This document shows positions 20,031 to 31,693 of a stretch of DNA of 64,000 nucleotides, piece after piece. Within the stretch, counting starts at the first letter, position 1. Each line of letters starts with the position of its first letter. Under the pieces are notes generated by a model that ran no database searches, was not told the origin of the DNA, and saw only the letters and a program-made list of their open reading frames with translations. The position numbers and the translations under genes are program-made. The stretch is from Nannochloris sp. 'desiccata' (taxonomy: Eukaryota; Chlorophyta; Trebouxiophyceae; Chlorellales; Chlorellaceae): assembly GCA_019044685.2 (NCBI GenBank), contig JAGTXX020000010.1, forward strand, positions 310,001 to 374,000, given 5' to 3'.

Positions 20031-21518
20031 ATGGAAGGTGGATCTGAACCAGCGCCTATGGAGGCCCTTGTTTCTGACGCTCATGCCCCTCACCTTATTG
20101 CTGCTGCGAAGGCTGAAGAAGGTTCAAAAAATGATCAAGTAGACGTCGATAATACCCAAGAGGAACCGCAGAAGAGCAGGTCTCCTGCCCGCCGTTCAAA
20201 ATCCCGTTCAAGGTCTCGGTCTCCCTCCCGCTCCCGCTCTCGAGACAGGCGGCGGCGACGAAAAAGTCGCTCTCGTTCTCGTAGCCGAGACCGTCGCAAT
20301 CGAAGACGTTCTCGATCTCGTTCTCGCTCCAGATCACGTTCTAGAGACCGTGATCGTGGTCACCGTCGTCGCAGATACTCTCGATCTAGGTCCCGATCTA
20401 GATCAAGAGAGAGATACCATGGCGGTGGGGGCGGGGGCAGTCGGAGAGATGGGGACAGAGGGAGAAGAGATCGCAGAGGTAATCGCAAAAACAATAACAA
20501 CTCTGACGATGAGTACGGCTACCGTCCTCGAAGAAGGCGTGGTTCCTCTATTGAGAGAGCCCGTATGGCAGCGATTGAAGACCCCTTTGCAAAACTCCGA
20601 GCTCAAACAGCTGCCGCAGCTGCAAATCGAAATGCAATCGATCCGTCCGCCATTGCTCGGCAGATGCAAGAACAACAGCTGCGTGCACGCCAGCTTGTTC
20701 TACACCAACAAGCAGCGTCTGCGGTTATAGCTGCTTCGAAAACACAAAGAGAAGTCTATGTAGGCAACTTAATTCCCGGGGTCGTGACAGACCCGATGCT
20801 AAGACAACTGTTTAATGCGACATTGCAAGCAGCATTCCCGGAGCAATGTGGTGATGGTAGCATTGAACCTGTTATTCACATAAAAATGAATACCGAGGGA
20901 AAATATTGTTTTATTGAGTTATTATCTTCTGAAATGGCCACGTCCTGCTTAGATTTGAGTGGGCAAGTCATGCTTGCTGGGTCAATGCTCTCTATTGGCC
21001 GGCCCGCTGGCTACGTAGATCCAGTTCGCGCTCAAGCTGCTTCCGAAGCAGCAGCAGAAGCGCTCGCACGGTTTCAGTATGATAGCCAAAAGTCCAAGAA
21101 AGATTCAGGTGAAGAAATTTCTAAAGATGATCCAAATTCTCCATTTTTAGTTGCAGAGGGGATGATCACCGCGGAAATTTTATCAAATGAAAATGAATAT
21201 AATGAAGTAGTCGCAGAGATAAAGGAAGGGTTTGAAGAGTACGGCGCTGTGCTACGCATGGTCGTACCCAGACCTACTACAGAAACACTACACGATAACG
21301 ATGCAGCTGCTGCAGAAACTGAAATTAGACAGGAAGAAATAGTAGTAGGCAGTGGAGAAGGCAATTATGGTAGGGTGTTTGTGCAGTACTTGGAGGTAGA
21401 CTCGGCTCAAAAGGCCAGAGAGATGGTCGATGGGAGGTTATTCTCTGGACAGACGGTGAGGGTGAGACATATGCAGGCAGATGCGTTTGTGGATGCAGTG
21501 GGGCAGAAAGTAGAATGA
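20031..21518 (+). CDS. U2AF65-like SR splicing factor with RRM1 and UHM but no central RRM2
   Basis: This intronless gene encodes 495 residues. An RS domain with many Arg-Ser dipeptides covers about residues 48-130. A linker with RMAAIEDPFAKLRAQ leads to an RRM at about 240-330 that opens REVYVGNLIPGVVTDPMLRQ, as in U2AF65 RRM1 (RRLYVGN), and closes SMLSIGRPAGY. The last domain (about 373-490) is a U2AF-homology motif: GFEEYGAVLRMVVPRP, GRVFVQYLEVDSAQKARE, then DGRLFSGQTVRV, whose RLF is the R-x-F motif for binding ULM ligands. Canonical U2AF65 has a second RRM between these, which gives polypyrimidine-tract binding; I see only a short linker. It probably acts in 3' splice-site recognition or in coupling SR proteins to SF1/SF3B1-type ligands. 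A TGTAA lies about 65 bp after the stop. Confidence 0.85.
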   Translation: MEGGSEPAPMEALVSDAHAPHLIAAAKAEEGSKNDQVDVDNTQEEPQKSRSPARRSKSRSRSRSPSRSRSRDRRRRRKSRSRSRSRDRRNRRRSRSRSRSRSRSRDRDRGHRRRRYSRSRSRSRSRERYHGGGGGGSRRDGDRGRRDRRGNRKNNNNSDDEYGYRPRRRRGSSIERARMAAIEDPFAKLRAQTAAAAANRNAIDPSAIARQMQEQQLRARQLVLHQQAASAVIAASKTQREVYVGNLIPGVVTDPMLRQLFNATLQAAFPEQCGDGSIEPVIHIKMNTEGKYCFIELLSSEMATSCLDLSGQVMLAGSMLSIGRPAGYVDPVRAQAASEAAAEALARFQYDSQKSKKDSGEEISKDDPNSPFLVAEGMITAEILSNENEYNEVVAEIKEGFEEYGAVLRMVVPRPTTETLHDNDAAAAETEIRQEEIVVGSGEGNYGRVFVQYLEVDSAQKAREMVDGRLFSGQTVRVRHMQADAFVDAVGQKVE

Positions 21519-22011
21519 GTGATTTATAATACCCTAATTATATATCGAACAATTTATTATATATAGATAAATCCTAAATATATGTGTAATTGAGTTGTAA
21601 AGAGCAAGTGGTTGGAAAAGAGAAAAAGGCTCAGCCTGTAAGGAAACTTCTTTTTGAACACAAACATGTCGGCGGAGGGTCTTGGTACGTTCTCAATGGG
21701 ATCAAACTCTCTACATTCGTTAGGTTGTAATAGAGGGCTCAGTAGACGCGAGCCTCTCTGATCTTTCTTCACAACACTCGGATTTGTTGCTCTCTATCGG
21801 AGATTCCAATATGACAAGTGGCACCTGCCCGAAGCCACCGTGTTCTGCTGGCCGACCGACTGAGAAATTGAGAGAAACTGGTTTAAGTTACTTCACTGAA
21901 ACTCTATAGAATTGTTAGTTTTATAACCGCCCGGAATATTTATACTCAAGGACGCCTTGAGCTGTCCGATTCCTCGCATTTTAAAAGGGCATCCCCCAAA
22001 TTCTGGAGCAA
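21519..22011. other. Intergenic, no gene seen
   Basis: This contains the U2AF-like 3' end, with two TGTAA motifs near 21582 and 21596, and the upstream region of the bZIP gene. Nothing further is supported. Confidence 0.5.
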
Positions 22012-23127
22012 ATGAGCGCAAACCTGCCCATAGACTCGTCAACTCAGCTTCAGAATAATATATATCAACCCAAGACTGAACCTATAGACACCCAATCTAA
22101 CCTTGGAGCACTAGCAATGCAACAACAACAACATTCCGCTCCCCCTGGTAACTTGATTCTCCGCTCTACTGTCTTAAATATGGAGCCTCATCAAAGGCCT
22201 CCTCTCCACAACGTTTCCGCATCAGGCGCATTGCCAGGAACATCTATTCCTCCTGAAATGTACCAGCAGCTAGGCATAATAATGCCAGATAATATCGCCA
22301 TCACTGTTGGCGCTGGTGGCGGTGGCTTATTTGATTCTAATGGAGCCCTCTTACCTGGTTTAAACTATACTCAAATGGAGAGTATGCTCGCAATGGCTGG
22401 CGTTCCATTCTCTGGACAACAATTAGGAGAACATTTACTAGAAGCACAACAACAGTCAGGCCCAATTAGTGAGACTGCCAGAAAAGAAGCAGCGGCAGCG
22501 GCGAGAGCTGCACGGCAAGCAAAACGAAGAGAAGAAAAGCTGAAGAAACAAGATCGAGCACGCAAAATAGGCAATGTAACTCCTGCAGACTTGCAGCCTA
22601 TGGCGAATACGAATGTTGCTACAGCAGCATCAATGGCTGCTCTACCCCCTGCAGTGCTTCAAGTAGGCCCTGCCCTCGTTCCCACGGTGGTGGTGCCAGA
22701 TCAGCCATCAACATCTCAACAGCCTCTTAGATCTTCTTCTAAACGTGAAAGAGGCAGAAAAACTAGCAATGCTGCTGGAAACAAATCAGAGCAACGAGCT
22801 GTAAGTTAGCATGACTATTCTCTATGTAGAATTTCACCAAAATAAAATAAAATTGAAAAGGTTTGAATCCCGCCTGACGCTTTTTTTTCTTTCCTCCCTC
22901 CGTACGTTTCTTTATTTTTTCAGATTAAGAACCGCGAGAGTGCTGCCCGTTCCCGTGCTAAACGAGTTGAATACACTTCTGCATTAGAAGCCCAAATAGA
23001 ACAGCTCCGGTCTCAGAATAAGACCTTAAGAACTCGTGTTATCTCTTCTGTGGCTGCCCCGCCAGATCCCCATGCAGGGAAAGTGGATGGCAGACCACTA
23101 AGAAGAACCCGCACTATGCCTCTTTAG
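22012..23127 (+). CDS. bZIP transcription factor
   Basis: Exon 1 (22012-22800) and exon 2 (22924-23127) are joined by a 123-bp phase-0 intron and give 330 residues. The basic region begins exactly after the splice, reading IKNRESAARSRAKRVEYTSA, with the N-x7-R signature that contacts DNA. A short zipper of about three heptads (LEAQIEQL, then RSQNKTLRTRV) follows. The rest is Gln/Pro/Ala-rich, as in activation regions, with a basic helical stretch (RAARQAKRREEKLKKQDRAR, about residues 163-184). The basic region resembles plant group A/S factors, but the zipper is short and the flanks are not diagnostic, so targets are unknown. Ending exon 1 at the stop after the donor would remove the bZIP entirely, so intron retention could yield a form without DNA binding. 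Confidence 0.85.
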
Positions 23128-24072
23128 AGAGGTGTGATTAAACCTAAAATTATATATAGGTATATTAAAGAATAAAGAAATAATTTAACTCTTCTCTCAG
23201 GATTTCTTCCTCTCCCGCTAGCACAGCATAGCGTGCTCTTCAAACAGCGTAGCGTGCATTGCGGTTGCAGTTCTCTAATTTTGTCTTGGATATTTACACG
23301 TAGCGTCAATGATATAGACAAATAATTAACTATATGATACTATCAATAATATCGGGATAGAATGAGTATATTAATATGACATTAATATGATGTAATGCAA
23401 GAAGAAAGAAAAAGACCGAAAGGAAAGATTAATTTTTTTCATTTTTGTGATAAGGATGAAGGGAGGGGATGGGCGAGAGAAGAAGAGGAAATAAAGGACA
23501 AAGTATACATTGATGAAGGATGGAAAGAAGAGAAAGGAGAGCAACGAGACAAAATTGCCAGTAACCGCAACATTATGGTGTGGTGATGACAGGCGGCGCT
23601 GGCTATTTTTCAAAACAGAAAAACAAATAGGACAATTTTAGAAAGGGGCCCAAACATAGCTATAATACGACCATCAATGAGCCATGTATTCATGCAGTTT
23701 ATATATACTTGAAAGGGATTGGGTTTATTCGGTAAATTTAAAAGGGGTAGGTAAGTAGGTATGTATTTTCAAGAGACTTATATTCTCTCTTCGTCAGTTG
23801 GCTTGAGGGAGGTGTCGTGTCTAAGATTGACTAGGAGGAGCTTTGGTAATTCTAATACATATACTGTGGGGATGTAATCAATGCTCCCACTAATATATAA
23901 TTAGCACAAGGAAATATGCTGATCTTCAAACAGGGAGGCGAGCGTGGTGGTAGAAAATCCATGTTAGAAAAATCAAAAAAAGGAGAGAGACGACGATCTG
24001 TCCAAATATTTTAATATCCACTTAAAATTGACTGTAGACGCAAGTCTATAACTATAAGACCCACACCATGTA
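23128..24072. other. Convergent 3' intergenic region
   Basis: This lies between the 3' ends of the bZIP gene and the first GH9 gene. It is AT-rich with purine-rich runs near 23390-23560. Short open frames on both strands there are composition artefacts. No gene is supported. Confidence 0.5.
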
Positions 24073-26499
24073 TCAGGGGCTGAAAGCGTACATTCCAGCT
24101 AATGCACCAACCAACCCAGCATTATAATTCAGACTCACTTCATTGGTAACATAATCAGATCGGACATCCAAATAATAATCAGGCTTATCTGGATAACGTT
24201 TCTTTCCACCTGGACCAGCGACCATGGCACCATACACAGTCTGAGCATTCCCAGCCTTCATAAAGTAGTTTTGCCAGTTGCAGACCTCCGGGGAATCAGC
24301 ACAGGTGGAGGGAGCGTGGTGGATGTTCTTTGGCGGAGATTTTCCCCAGCCGACAATGAAGCTACGACCTGTAGAGCCAAGGACGTAGTTCACTTCACGC
24401 GTAGCGTATTTCAACTCTGCTTTGCGCATAGGAGGGCTTTTATTACCAATGGTATCTTGCAACATAAGCATAGCAGTGGTGGTAGAAAACTGAAGATTAG
24501 CCCACATTGACCATGACGGGTGGGTCATTCCTTTCGGGGTGCGGGTGACGCTGTTGGTTCCATCAGCTGTAAGCCATGTGGGTAAGAATTGTTTCTCATA
24601 GAATGAGTCATACATCTTTTTTCCAGGAATTTTCACACCAGAACGGCCAATTTGGCGCATTAACACAGCGGTAGGAACCCAGACCGAATCCCACCCGGGG
24701 TAAATATCTGCGCTACCTGCATCACTCTTCCAGAACCCTTCAGCATCTTTTAAATAGCTTCTATCGCCTGTCGCTTTATACAGCCATGCCGCAGCCCAGG
24801 TCAAATCATCTACATAGTCGGTAGAAGGATAAATAGAACCCACAGCGTCTTTGTAATACGCAGAATATCTGCCATTGGGAGCTGATTTGGCCCAAGAGTA
24901 GATTGCTCTTGCTTTCTTTTTCAATACATTTGAATACGAAGGGTCGGTATTCTTGAACAGAATAGAAGAAGATGCCCACGCAGCAGCAGCACTGGAAAGT
25001 AAGTCTGATGCGGTCATATCACCTTCCCAAACAAAGGCAGGACGGTTGTCGTTATTTTCTTCAGGGCGGCCCCAATTGTTGTGATCGATGTTTGGGTGTC
25101 CAATTTGACCAATATATTTCTTTGCATTTTCATCGTAGCAGCCAAGCAAATAATCAGTTGCAACACGAAGTTGCTTCATGTACTCGGCGGTAGCGCCATT
25201 CGATCTAAATGCCTTGGGGAAAGAGATCATCGCCCAGGATATGAAGGAAACTGAAGTACTCATAGGAAAATTGAGTTTTAAAGTATCTCCAGCATCGTAC
25301 CACCCACCAGGGACAGCATCATCAAGGTGGGAATTTCCACGCCAGGGCACAGAGTCATCAGAAATCTCACCAGAGCGTTGCGCAGAGAAAAATTTGGCGG
25401 TTAATTTTAAAACATTGCCATATTTCTTTTTACCGGCAGGGAGCTTGCCAGGTTTTGGAGTAGCAGGAGGTTCCCATGTGACATCAGAAGACATGGTACC
25501 AGAGATCCAGCCAGTGACATTTGCAGTTCCGTAGCTTCTGCCACGTAAATAGCAACCATCAAGAGGGTACCTGAGGCCGATTTTAACAGTCCAGGCGAAG
25601 CAGTCAAGACGGAATAAGCAAGCAGCGCAGCAAGCACCAGGATCAGTTCCTTCTATGAATCCATTTTCCAAACCTTTACCAGAAGCATAATCAACGGTAA
25701 AGCTGGTGTCTTGCTGGAAGCTACAGTAAGGAGATGCCTCTTCATTGCTTAGGCGTAAGGGGGAAGGGCTGTACTGCAACAGGTGGCGAGTGCTGCTTGA
25801 TGCAGCGCCGCTATTCTCTGCTTCTTCTTCGATATTGTACTCGGCAAAAATAGTCTCCAGGGGAACAGGGTGGGTGAGAAGACGACGGCCAGCATGGGCA
25901 CTAGCAGCATGAGCCGATGCCTTGGCAGCAGCTTTGAGTAAATGCATTTCAATAGCTGAAGTGGCCTTTTCGAGGACCAGAGGATTTACTGCATTATTAA
26001 TCTCAGCATCAGAGCTAGCAGACTGCACGTTTATAGAATATACAGAGAAAAAGGTGGACGTCAGAAACTGAGACATTTTAGCTGGGAAATGCAAAACGAG
26101 ATAACTACGAAATCCTACAGGTCTTAATGTAATGCGCGCTATAAACGTAGCTATTAGTGTCTTTCAAAGGCATTACAAAGCCGAATCGCTATAATTCTGG
26201 CGACTTACCCGAGCTAAGGGAGACATGAGCTGCTTGGCCTCGGCCTCAGCTTGGCTCCTAATCTGTGCCATCTGGACATCAGTCTGCAAATAAGCCGCGT
26301 GATCAGTATGTTACAGACAATTTTTTATAATTTAGAGTGCAATTTTGCCGCCCATTGTCGACAAAAAGATTTAAACTGATATCCAGTCATCATCTCAAAT
26401 CTGCAATAATCCTTTCAGCGTCTGCACTGATCTTACCAATCCTCCGTGACTAGACACCACTAATATCAGACAAATAAACAGGGCAAGCGCAGCCTTCAT
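24073..26499 (-). CDS. Secreted PAN/Apple plus GH9 endoglucanase-like protein, catalytic residues intact
   Basis: Three exons, 26437-26499, 26209-26283 and 24073-26022, all in phase 0, give 695 residues. Exon 1 encodes a signal peptide (MKAALALFICLILVVSS). A helical, Ala-rich pro-region follows, then a Cys-rich PAN/Apple-like module (about residues 130-205, with CCAACLFRLDCFAWT and GCYLRGRSYG), then the GH9 barrel. Catalytic features of GH9 are present: the Asp pair in GGWYDAGD (about residue 290), the His in IHHAPSTC (about 617) and the acid Glu in NEVSLNYNAG (about 673). GH9 enzymes are inverting endo-beta-1,4-glucanases acting on cellulose or related glucans. The expected role is remodelling of the cell wall or extracellular matrix, with the PAN module perhaps binding carbohydrate or protein. 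It lies in tandem with the gene at 27290-29514. Confidence 0.9.
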
Positions 26500-27289
26500 T
26501 GTGTCTTAACTTGCTGCTTAATTGCTTAGACAGAATTAGATTGGCCCAGGGCCTGTAGACAATTTTTGAGATCCGATGCCGCTTATATATCACTATAGGT
26601 AGGTACTATACAATCATACTAAGGTTGAGAATTGTAAGTTTAAGTTACTAAAAAATTCAGAAAGTTCAAAGCAATTCTGTCAGACAAGCAAATTCTGTCC
26701 GAGAAGCTGCGGCTTTTTTGCGGTACACGAAGGTTGACTTACAAACAGGTACCTCTGAATTTACCCTCAACATGTACTTTGACTTTCAAATCTGATGCGG
26801 ACGAAGGGTGTTTGCGCAGAAAGTACTCTTCACACGTAGAATAATGCAACGACCCAGGTCTTAGGTGCGATATATGTTGACTATGAACGAGCTTGAGGGA
26901 CTGAATGAGAAAACAGGAGGGACAAGAAAGGAAAAGGAAAATTGTGGCCACTGGTAAAATATATATGGGATAGATTGATGGATAGACGTAAAGAGCATGC
27001 GCTAAAGTGAAAACGTGATAAAGGGAATGGGGGGTAGTTCCATAAATTTGGGGGGGAGGAAAGGAAACAACATTTTTTTCTTTTTCATGCGGGTGGTGGT
27101 GGGCAGCAACAATAATATGAAGAAGAGAATGAAAGCAAACCAATAAGGCAGGGCAGCAACAATAATATAGAAAACACAGGTGAAGTATTGGGGTGTTGGG
27201 AGTGAAGTGCAGTCGTCATAGTGGTGGGCGGAGAGAGAAAGAGAAAGGAAAAGAAAGAAAGAAAAAAACAAGAGACACGAGGTTCTCAT
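26500..27289. other. Spacer between tandem GH9 genes
   Basis: This contains the promoter of the first GH9 gene and the 3' end of the second. Purine-rich and pyrimidine-rich runs (27040-27290) give spurious open frames. No gene is supported. Confidence 0.5.
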
Positions 27290-29514
27290 CTAAGGATTTA
27301 AGGCAAAGCACCCAGCAAGCGCACCAGCCAATCCACCATTCATCGTCACAGAAGGTTCATTTGTTGCAAAATCAGTTCTAATATCTTGCCATAAATCAGG
27401 ATTTGCAGGATTTCTTCTTCTTCCAGCAGGACCACCGGTCAAGGCGCCAATCAGCGTCTGGCCATTTTCTGCTCGCATGTACAACGTATTCATATCACAG
27501 ACAGCAGGACGAGATGGACAACTCGCCCCACCATGGCGCACGTTTCGAGGAGGTGAAGCTCCATATCCAACGAGATATGATCTACCCGTAGAGCCAAGTG
27601 CATAATCAACTTGCTTCTTTGCAAATGCTAATTCACTTTTGCGAAGAATTGGTTTTTTATTTCCAGCAGCATCTTGCAACATAACCATAGCTGCGGTGGT
27701 GGAATATCCGAGATTTCCCCAGATATTCCAAGCAGGGTAGGCCATTCCTTTAGGCGTCTTTGTAATCGTGTTGGTCCCGTTGGCAGAGACCCAAGAAGCA
27801 ACGAATTTATTTTCAAAATATTTGTTATACATATCTTTGCCCGGAATTTTGACACCAGAACGACCCATTTGACGCATTAAAGCAGCAGTAGGAGCCCATA
27901 AAGAGTCCCAATTGGGGAAGATATCAGCTTTGGCATTATTTCGCCCATAAGAACGCTCCCAGAAGCTTTCAGCGTCCTTCAGATAGCTTTTTTTCTTTGT
28001 AGCACGATACAACCATGCTGCAGCCCATGCTTGATTGTCCAAGAAATCAGTAGAGGGGAAGGTGGTGTATGTCACATCTTTAAAATAGTCAGAATATTTT
28101 CCTTCTTTCTTTTTTGCCATTGCATAGATGGACTGCGCTTTTGCAACCAACGTTTTCGCATATTTAGGGTCTGATTTCTTAAACACCAGGGAGGAAGAAG
28201 CCCAGGCAGCCGCGGCGTTGGAAAGTAAATCTGAAGCCCCCATTGAACTCGTAAACGTGTAGGCAGGACGGGGATTTGGGTTTTGTTCAGCACGACCCCA
28301 GAATTTATTCTCGTTTTCAGGATCTCCAATCAAACCAACGTACTTCTTAGCCATTTCATCATAGCAACCAAGTAAATAATTATTCACCATTCGAAGCTGA
28401 CCGAGGTAATTGCTCAAGGCGTCTGCTGTTGAGAACGCTTTGGGGAATGTTACCATTGCCCAAGCGATGTACGAGACAGCCACGCTCATAGGGAAATTAG
28501 GTTTTAATTCATTTGCAGCTTCGTACCAGCCACCAACAACAGGGTCCTCTTCTTGAGCAGACTTGCGCCAGGGGACTAGATTATTAGGTGGCAATTTTCC
28601 CGAGCGCTGAGCAGCGAGAAAACGAACGCTGAGTCTCAAACCGGATGCGTATTTGGTAATGCCTTTTGCAAGAGGCTTTGGGGAAGGTGTAGGAGGAGGT
28701 TTCCATGCAGCAACGGTCATAACACCAGATGTAGCACCACTTTGAGAGGTTGAAGTATAGTCTTTGCCACGAAGGTAGCACCCACCTCCACGCTTAATAC
28801 TCCATGCAAAGCAATCGTTACGGAACAAACAGATGGCAGCGCACGCACCAGGATCAGAGGTGGAGATGTACCCGTTTTTAGGGTTATTAGGGTTATCAGA
28901 GTCGACTTCAAAGTAGGTATTGTTTCTTATGTTGGTGTTTGCGAGGCCTTGCTGTGAGGTTGGCTGGACAGCGGTGGGTTTGTAGGCCAAAGGGGCAGTA
29001 TCAACAGCAGCAAGATTTGCAACGTCAATAGATTCATCGATAGTGGTACCGTCGAGAGGCGCTGTAGTTTCTTGAAGCAAGCGGCGGAGAGCCGCATCAC
29101 TGACGGGGGAGCTGGCTTGGTTCATGGCAGCAGCTTTGAGGAGATGGGCTTCAATGGAGGCGTAAGCGCGTTCTAAAGTTTCAATTGAGAGCTCGCTCCC
29201 AGCTCTGGCTCCGGAATTGAAGAGGGCATTGGCTTCGGCCTCAGCCTGGGCTCTAATCTCAGCCATCTGGACATCGTTCTGCAATAAAAGTAAATACTTG
29301 TATGAATTTGTAAAGTTTATGATACACTGATCGATATCCCAAGTAAGGCTCGCCAAGTTAAAGAGAAAAAATGGGTGAAAACTGCGCTTCGTAATTAAGC
29401 ACTGATGAAGCCATGCAGTGTTGACCCCTTGGTATTGTGCCATTGCCTTACCAGTTCAGCCCTGGCAGACATCATGAATCCCAAGATCACAGATAGAAGA
29501 AGGAATGACCTCAT
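27290..29514 (-). CDS. Secreted PAN/Apple plus GH9-like protein with altered catalytic Asp pair (probable pseudoenzyme)
   Basis: Exon 1 (29452-29514) encodes a signal peptide (MRSFLLLSVILGFMMSARA) and exon 2 (27290-29278) the rest, giving 683 residues. It is a paralogue of the neighbouring gene, with the same 21-codon first exon and the same helical opening (NDVQMAEIRAQAEAEA against TDVQMAQIRSQAEAEA); the second intron of its neighbour is absent. The PAN-like module (CAAICLFRNDCFAW) and GH9 fold are conserved. The catalytic motif is changed: GGWYDAGD in the neighbour reads GGWYEAANE here (about residue 270), so the base Asp pair becomes Glu and Asn. The acid Glu remains in NEPSVTMNGG and the His in VRHGGASC. 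Normal hydrolysis is unlikely. A binding, structural or regulatory role is inferred. The frame is open throughout, so this is not a decayed copy. Confidence 0.88.
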
Positions 29515-30179
29515 CCTGCTCTGCGGCTGAAACTATTTTGTTCGAAATGATCACTTATCCAAGCAGTAGTGATCAAAAGAGCTCAACAGTCTTGAATCCA
29601 CTTGATAGGGCCTCTCTTGTCTCCAGTTTAGAGTTATTAATAAGAGACGACGCAAAAGATTGCAATCGCTGTTATCAAAAGAAGATCATTGTTCTTCTGT
29701 ATTAGTGTGACTTGACCAGAGGAGTCTCGACTTGACAGACTGGGTTTGGCAGTTGCGAGAAAACTTATTTTTTCCTACATTCCGTCTAGGGACCTGATTA
29801 CATGATAAATGCACTGCGTTTAAAAATGTAGCTTCCTTGGTTGGACCCCTTTCCCTGCCCGACCAGAAAAAATATATAGACGGCCAATGCCTTTGCCGCC
29901 GTGCCGACATTAATCTTAAGCGGCCATCTGAGCTACCGTATCCCGGCTGGGCATGCACCTAATGCACTTTCAATAGGATAATTAATACTTTGCAATGACT
30001 TGGACTTCTTGGGGGAAGACACCAACCCAAACACAGCCCAGCCGATGCTGCTTTGCCGCAGTGCGTTATGCTGGGCTATTTTGAAAAAAATGGGCAAAGA
30101 CTGCTCAAAAGCCTCATCCAATCTATTAACTGTGTATGAAGGAATCTCCAAATTATTTTTGCCCCGCCCCTTCGTTAAA
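29515..30179. promoter_or_regulatory. Divergent intergenic region, GH9-like / CH-like gene
   Basis: This 665-bp gap lies between divergent starts. Open frames at 29686-29958 and 29933-30151 on the minus strand have no recognisable features. The motif AGCCCAGC appears on both sides of 30030-30080 and could pair, but no regulatory element is certain. Confidence 0.4.
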
Positions 30180-31693
30180 ATGGTGGAGGCTATGACACCA
30201 AGATCAATGCTGGACAGCTTTGTGAGGTCGCAATCCCCGCAGTGGCTTTCGCAGACGTTAAAGATTAAACTAGAGACTTTAACACTTGAAGAGCTTTTCT
30301 CAAACTGCTGGCTTCTGTAAGTTTTTCTCGGGTTTTACTTCTTTCAATTTCAAATTTACAAAAAACTGACGATCACGTTCACAAAAATTGCAGAGGAAGA
30401 GTAGCAGACACCGCTGACGGCTTGCTCAAAAATAATCCTTATAGATGTCCACCTCTCGAGCTGGGCAACCGTCCTTATCGCGATGTTATTTCAGACATTG
30501 AGCGTTTTCATGCCGTGTGTGAAAAGCTCTCAATTGACGACGATAGCAGAATCGCCTTAGCAGATGTAGAGCAACGCAAAGCTGGCACGCGAGTCGGCCT
30601 TTGTCTGTGGGATATCTCGGATGCTTTGCGTGCACGTGGGTATACCTCTGAGATCCCAGAATTCGCTCCAGCCAATGATTATGCTCTTCTGCGGAAAGCG
30701 ATGCCGAGGGAGACGAGCAGAATAGCTGTAGAAAAATACGAAAACGGGGTATATGACCCCTCTTTAACTGCTCCTAGACCAAGGCCTACGATTCCTTTGC
30801 TACCTCTGGACACTTCCCCAGCGCTGCAGAAATACAGAGCGAGATCTGCGATGTCTGAAGAAGAAAAACAAAAGCAAAAAGCCGCTGCAAAAGCTGCCAC
30901 AGCAGCTGGAAAAGCTTCTACCTCTTCCTCTACCTCTTCTCCTACAATAAAGAAAGAAACTCCTGGTGTTGCAGTAGTAGCAACACCCACTGCAGAAAAT
31001 GCATCTACAGCAGCTGCAGCAGCGGTGAAGGAGCCTCCTCCAAGTTTAAGTAAATGGCTCCCTACAACATTGAGCTCAAAGAAGAAATCAACAGAAAACG
31101 ACGGGGGCAATGGCGGTGACGGCAGGAACAGTGGCTCTCCCCCCGTCCTCTCGTCTGGGCCTACCACACCACCAACTGATAATTCCACTGCGTATGAAGA
31201 TACCGACTGTGCAGAAGAAGAAGAAGAATCCTCTCAAGGCGGCATCGATGTCCTTGCAGCCATCCTTAGCCCAGATAAAAATAAACCCGCTCACACACAG
31301 GTTATCAATGCCCTTATGAGAACAGCCCCAGGCCCAACTCCAGCCGAAGAAGCCACGTCTGCTGCATCTGCGCCCCGTAGCAAACGTAGTTTAGGTGGAT
31401 TTGTGGAGAATGTACAGGTTATTACGAGCGGCAGGCAAGCTTCAGGGAGAAATAACAAGAACAACACTGCCGGTGATGATGGTGGTTGCGGTAATCACAG
31501 TGCCAGGTATGTGAAATCTTTTAGTAATAGACGTTCTTCTGCTGAGCCCTGGTGGAAGACACCGCTTGTAGGGGTCTTAGGAGCAGCTGCCGCAGTGGTG
31601 GTAATGCATTTTGTTAATGGAAATAAGGAGAGGGGGAATAGGGATGCTGGTGCTGGAAGGAGAGGAGGGGTGCAGCACGCTGGGCGGTGGTGA
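30180..31693 (+). CDS. Calponin-homology-like protein with C-terminal membrane segment
   Basis: Exons 30180-30316 and 30394-31693 give 478 residues; the 77-bp intron splits a Leu codon. The first 130 residues look like a CH domain: WLSQTLKIKLETLTLEELFS, then NRPYRDVISDIERFHAVC, then LADVEQRKAGTRVGLCLWDI, which follows the CH pattern of eNi-fl-c, dl-e-kn, v-cl-l. A long disordered Ala/Ser/Thr/Pro region follows. A single hydrophobic segment (PLVGVLGAAAAVVVMHFV, about residues 436-453) and a short basic tail suggest tail anchoring. CH domains bind actin, microtubules or partners such as EB-type proteins, so a link between an organelle membrane and the cytoskeleton is possible. Family call rests on pattern alone. 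Confidence 0.6.
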
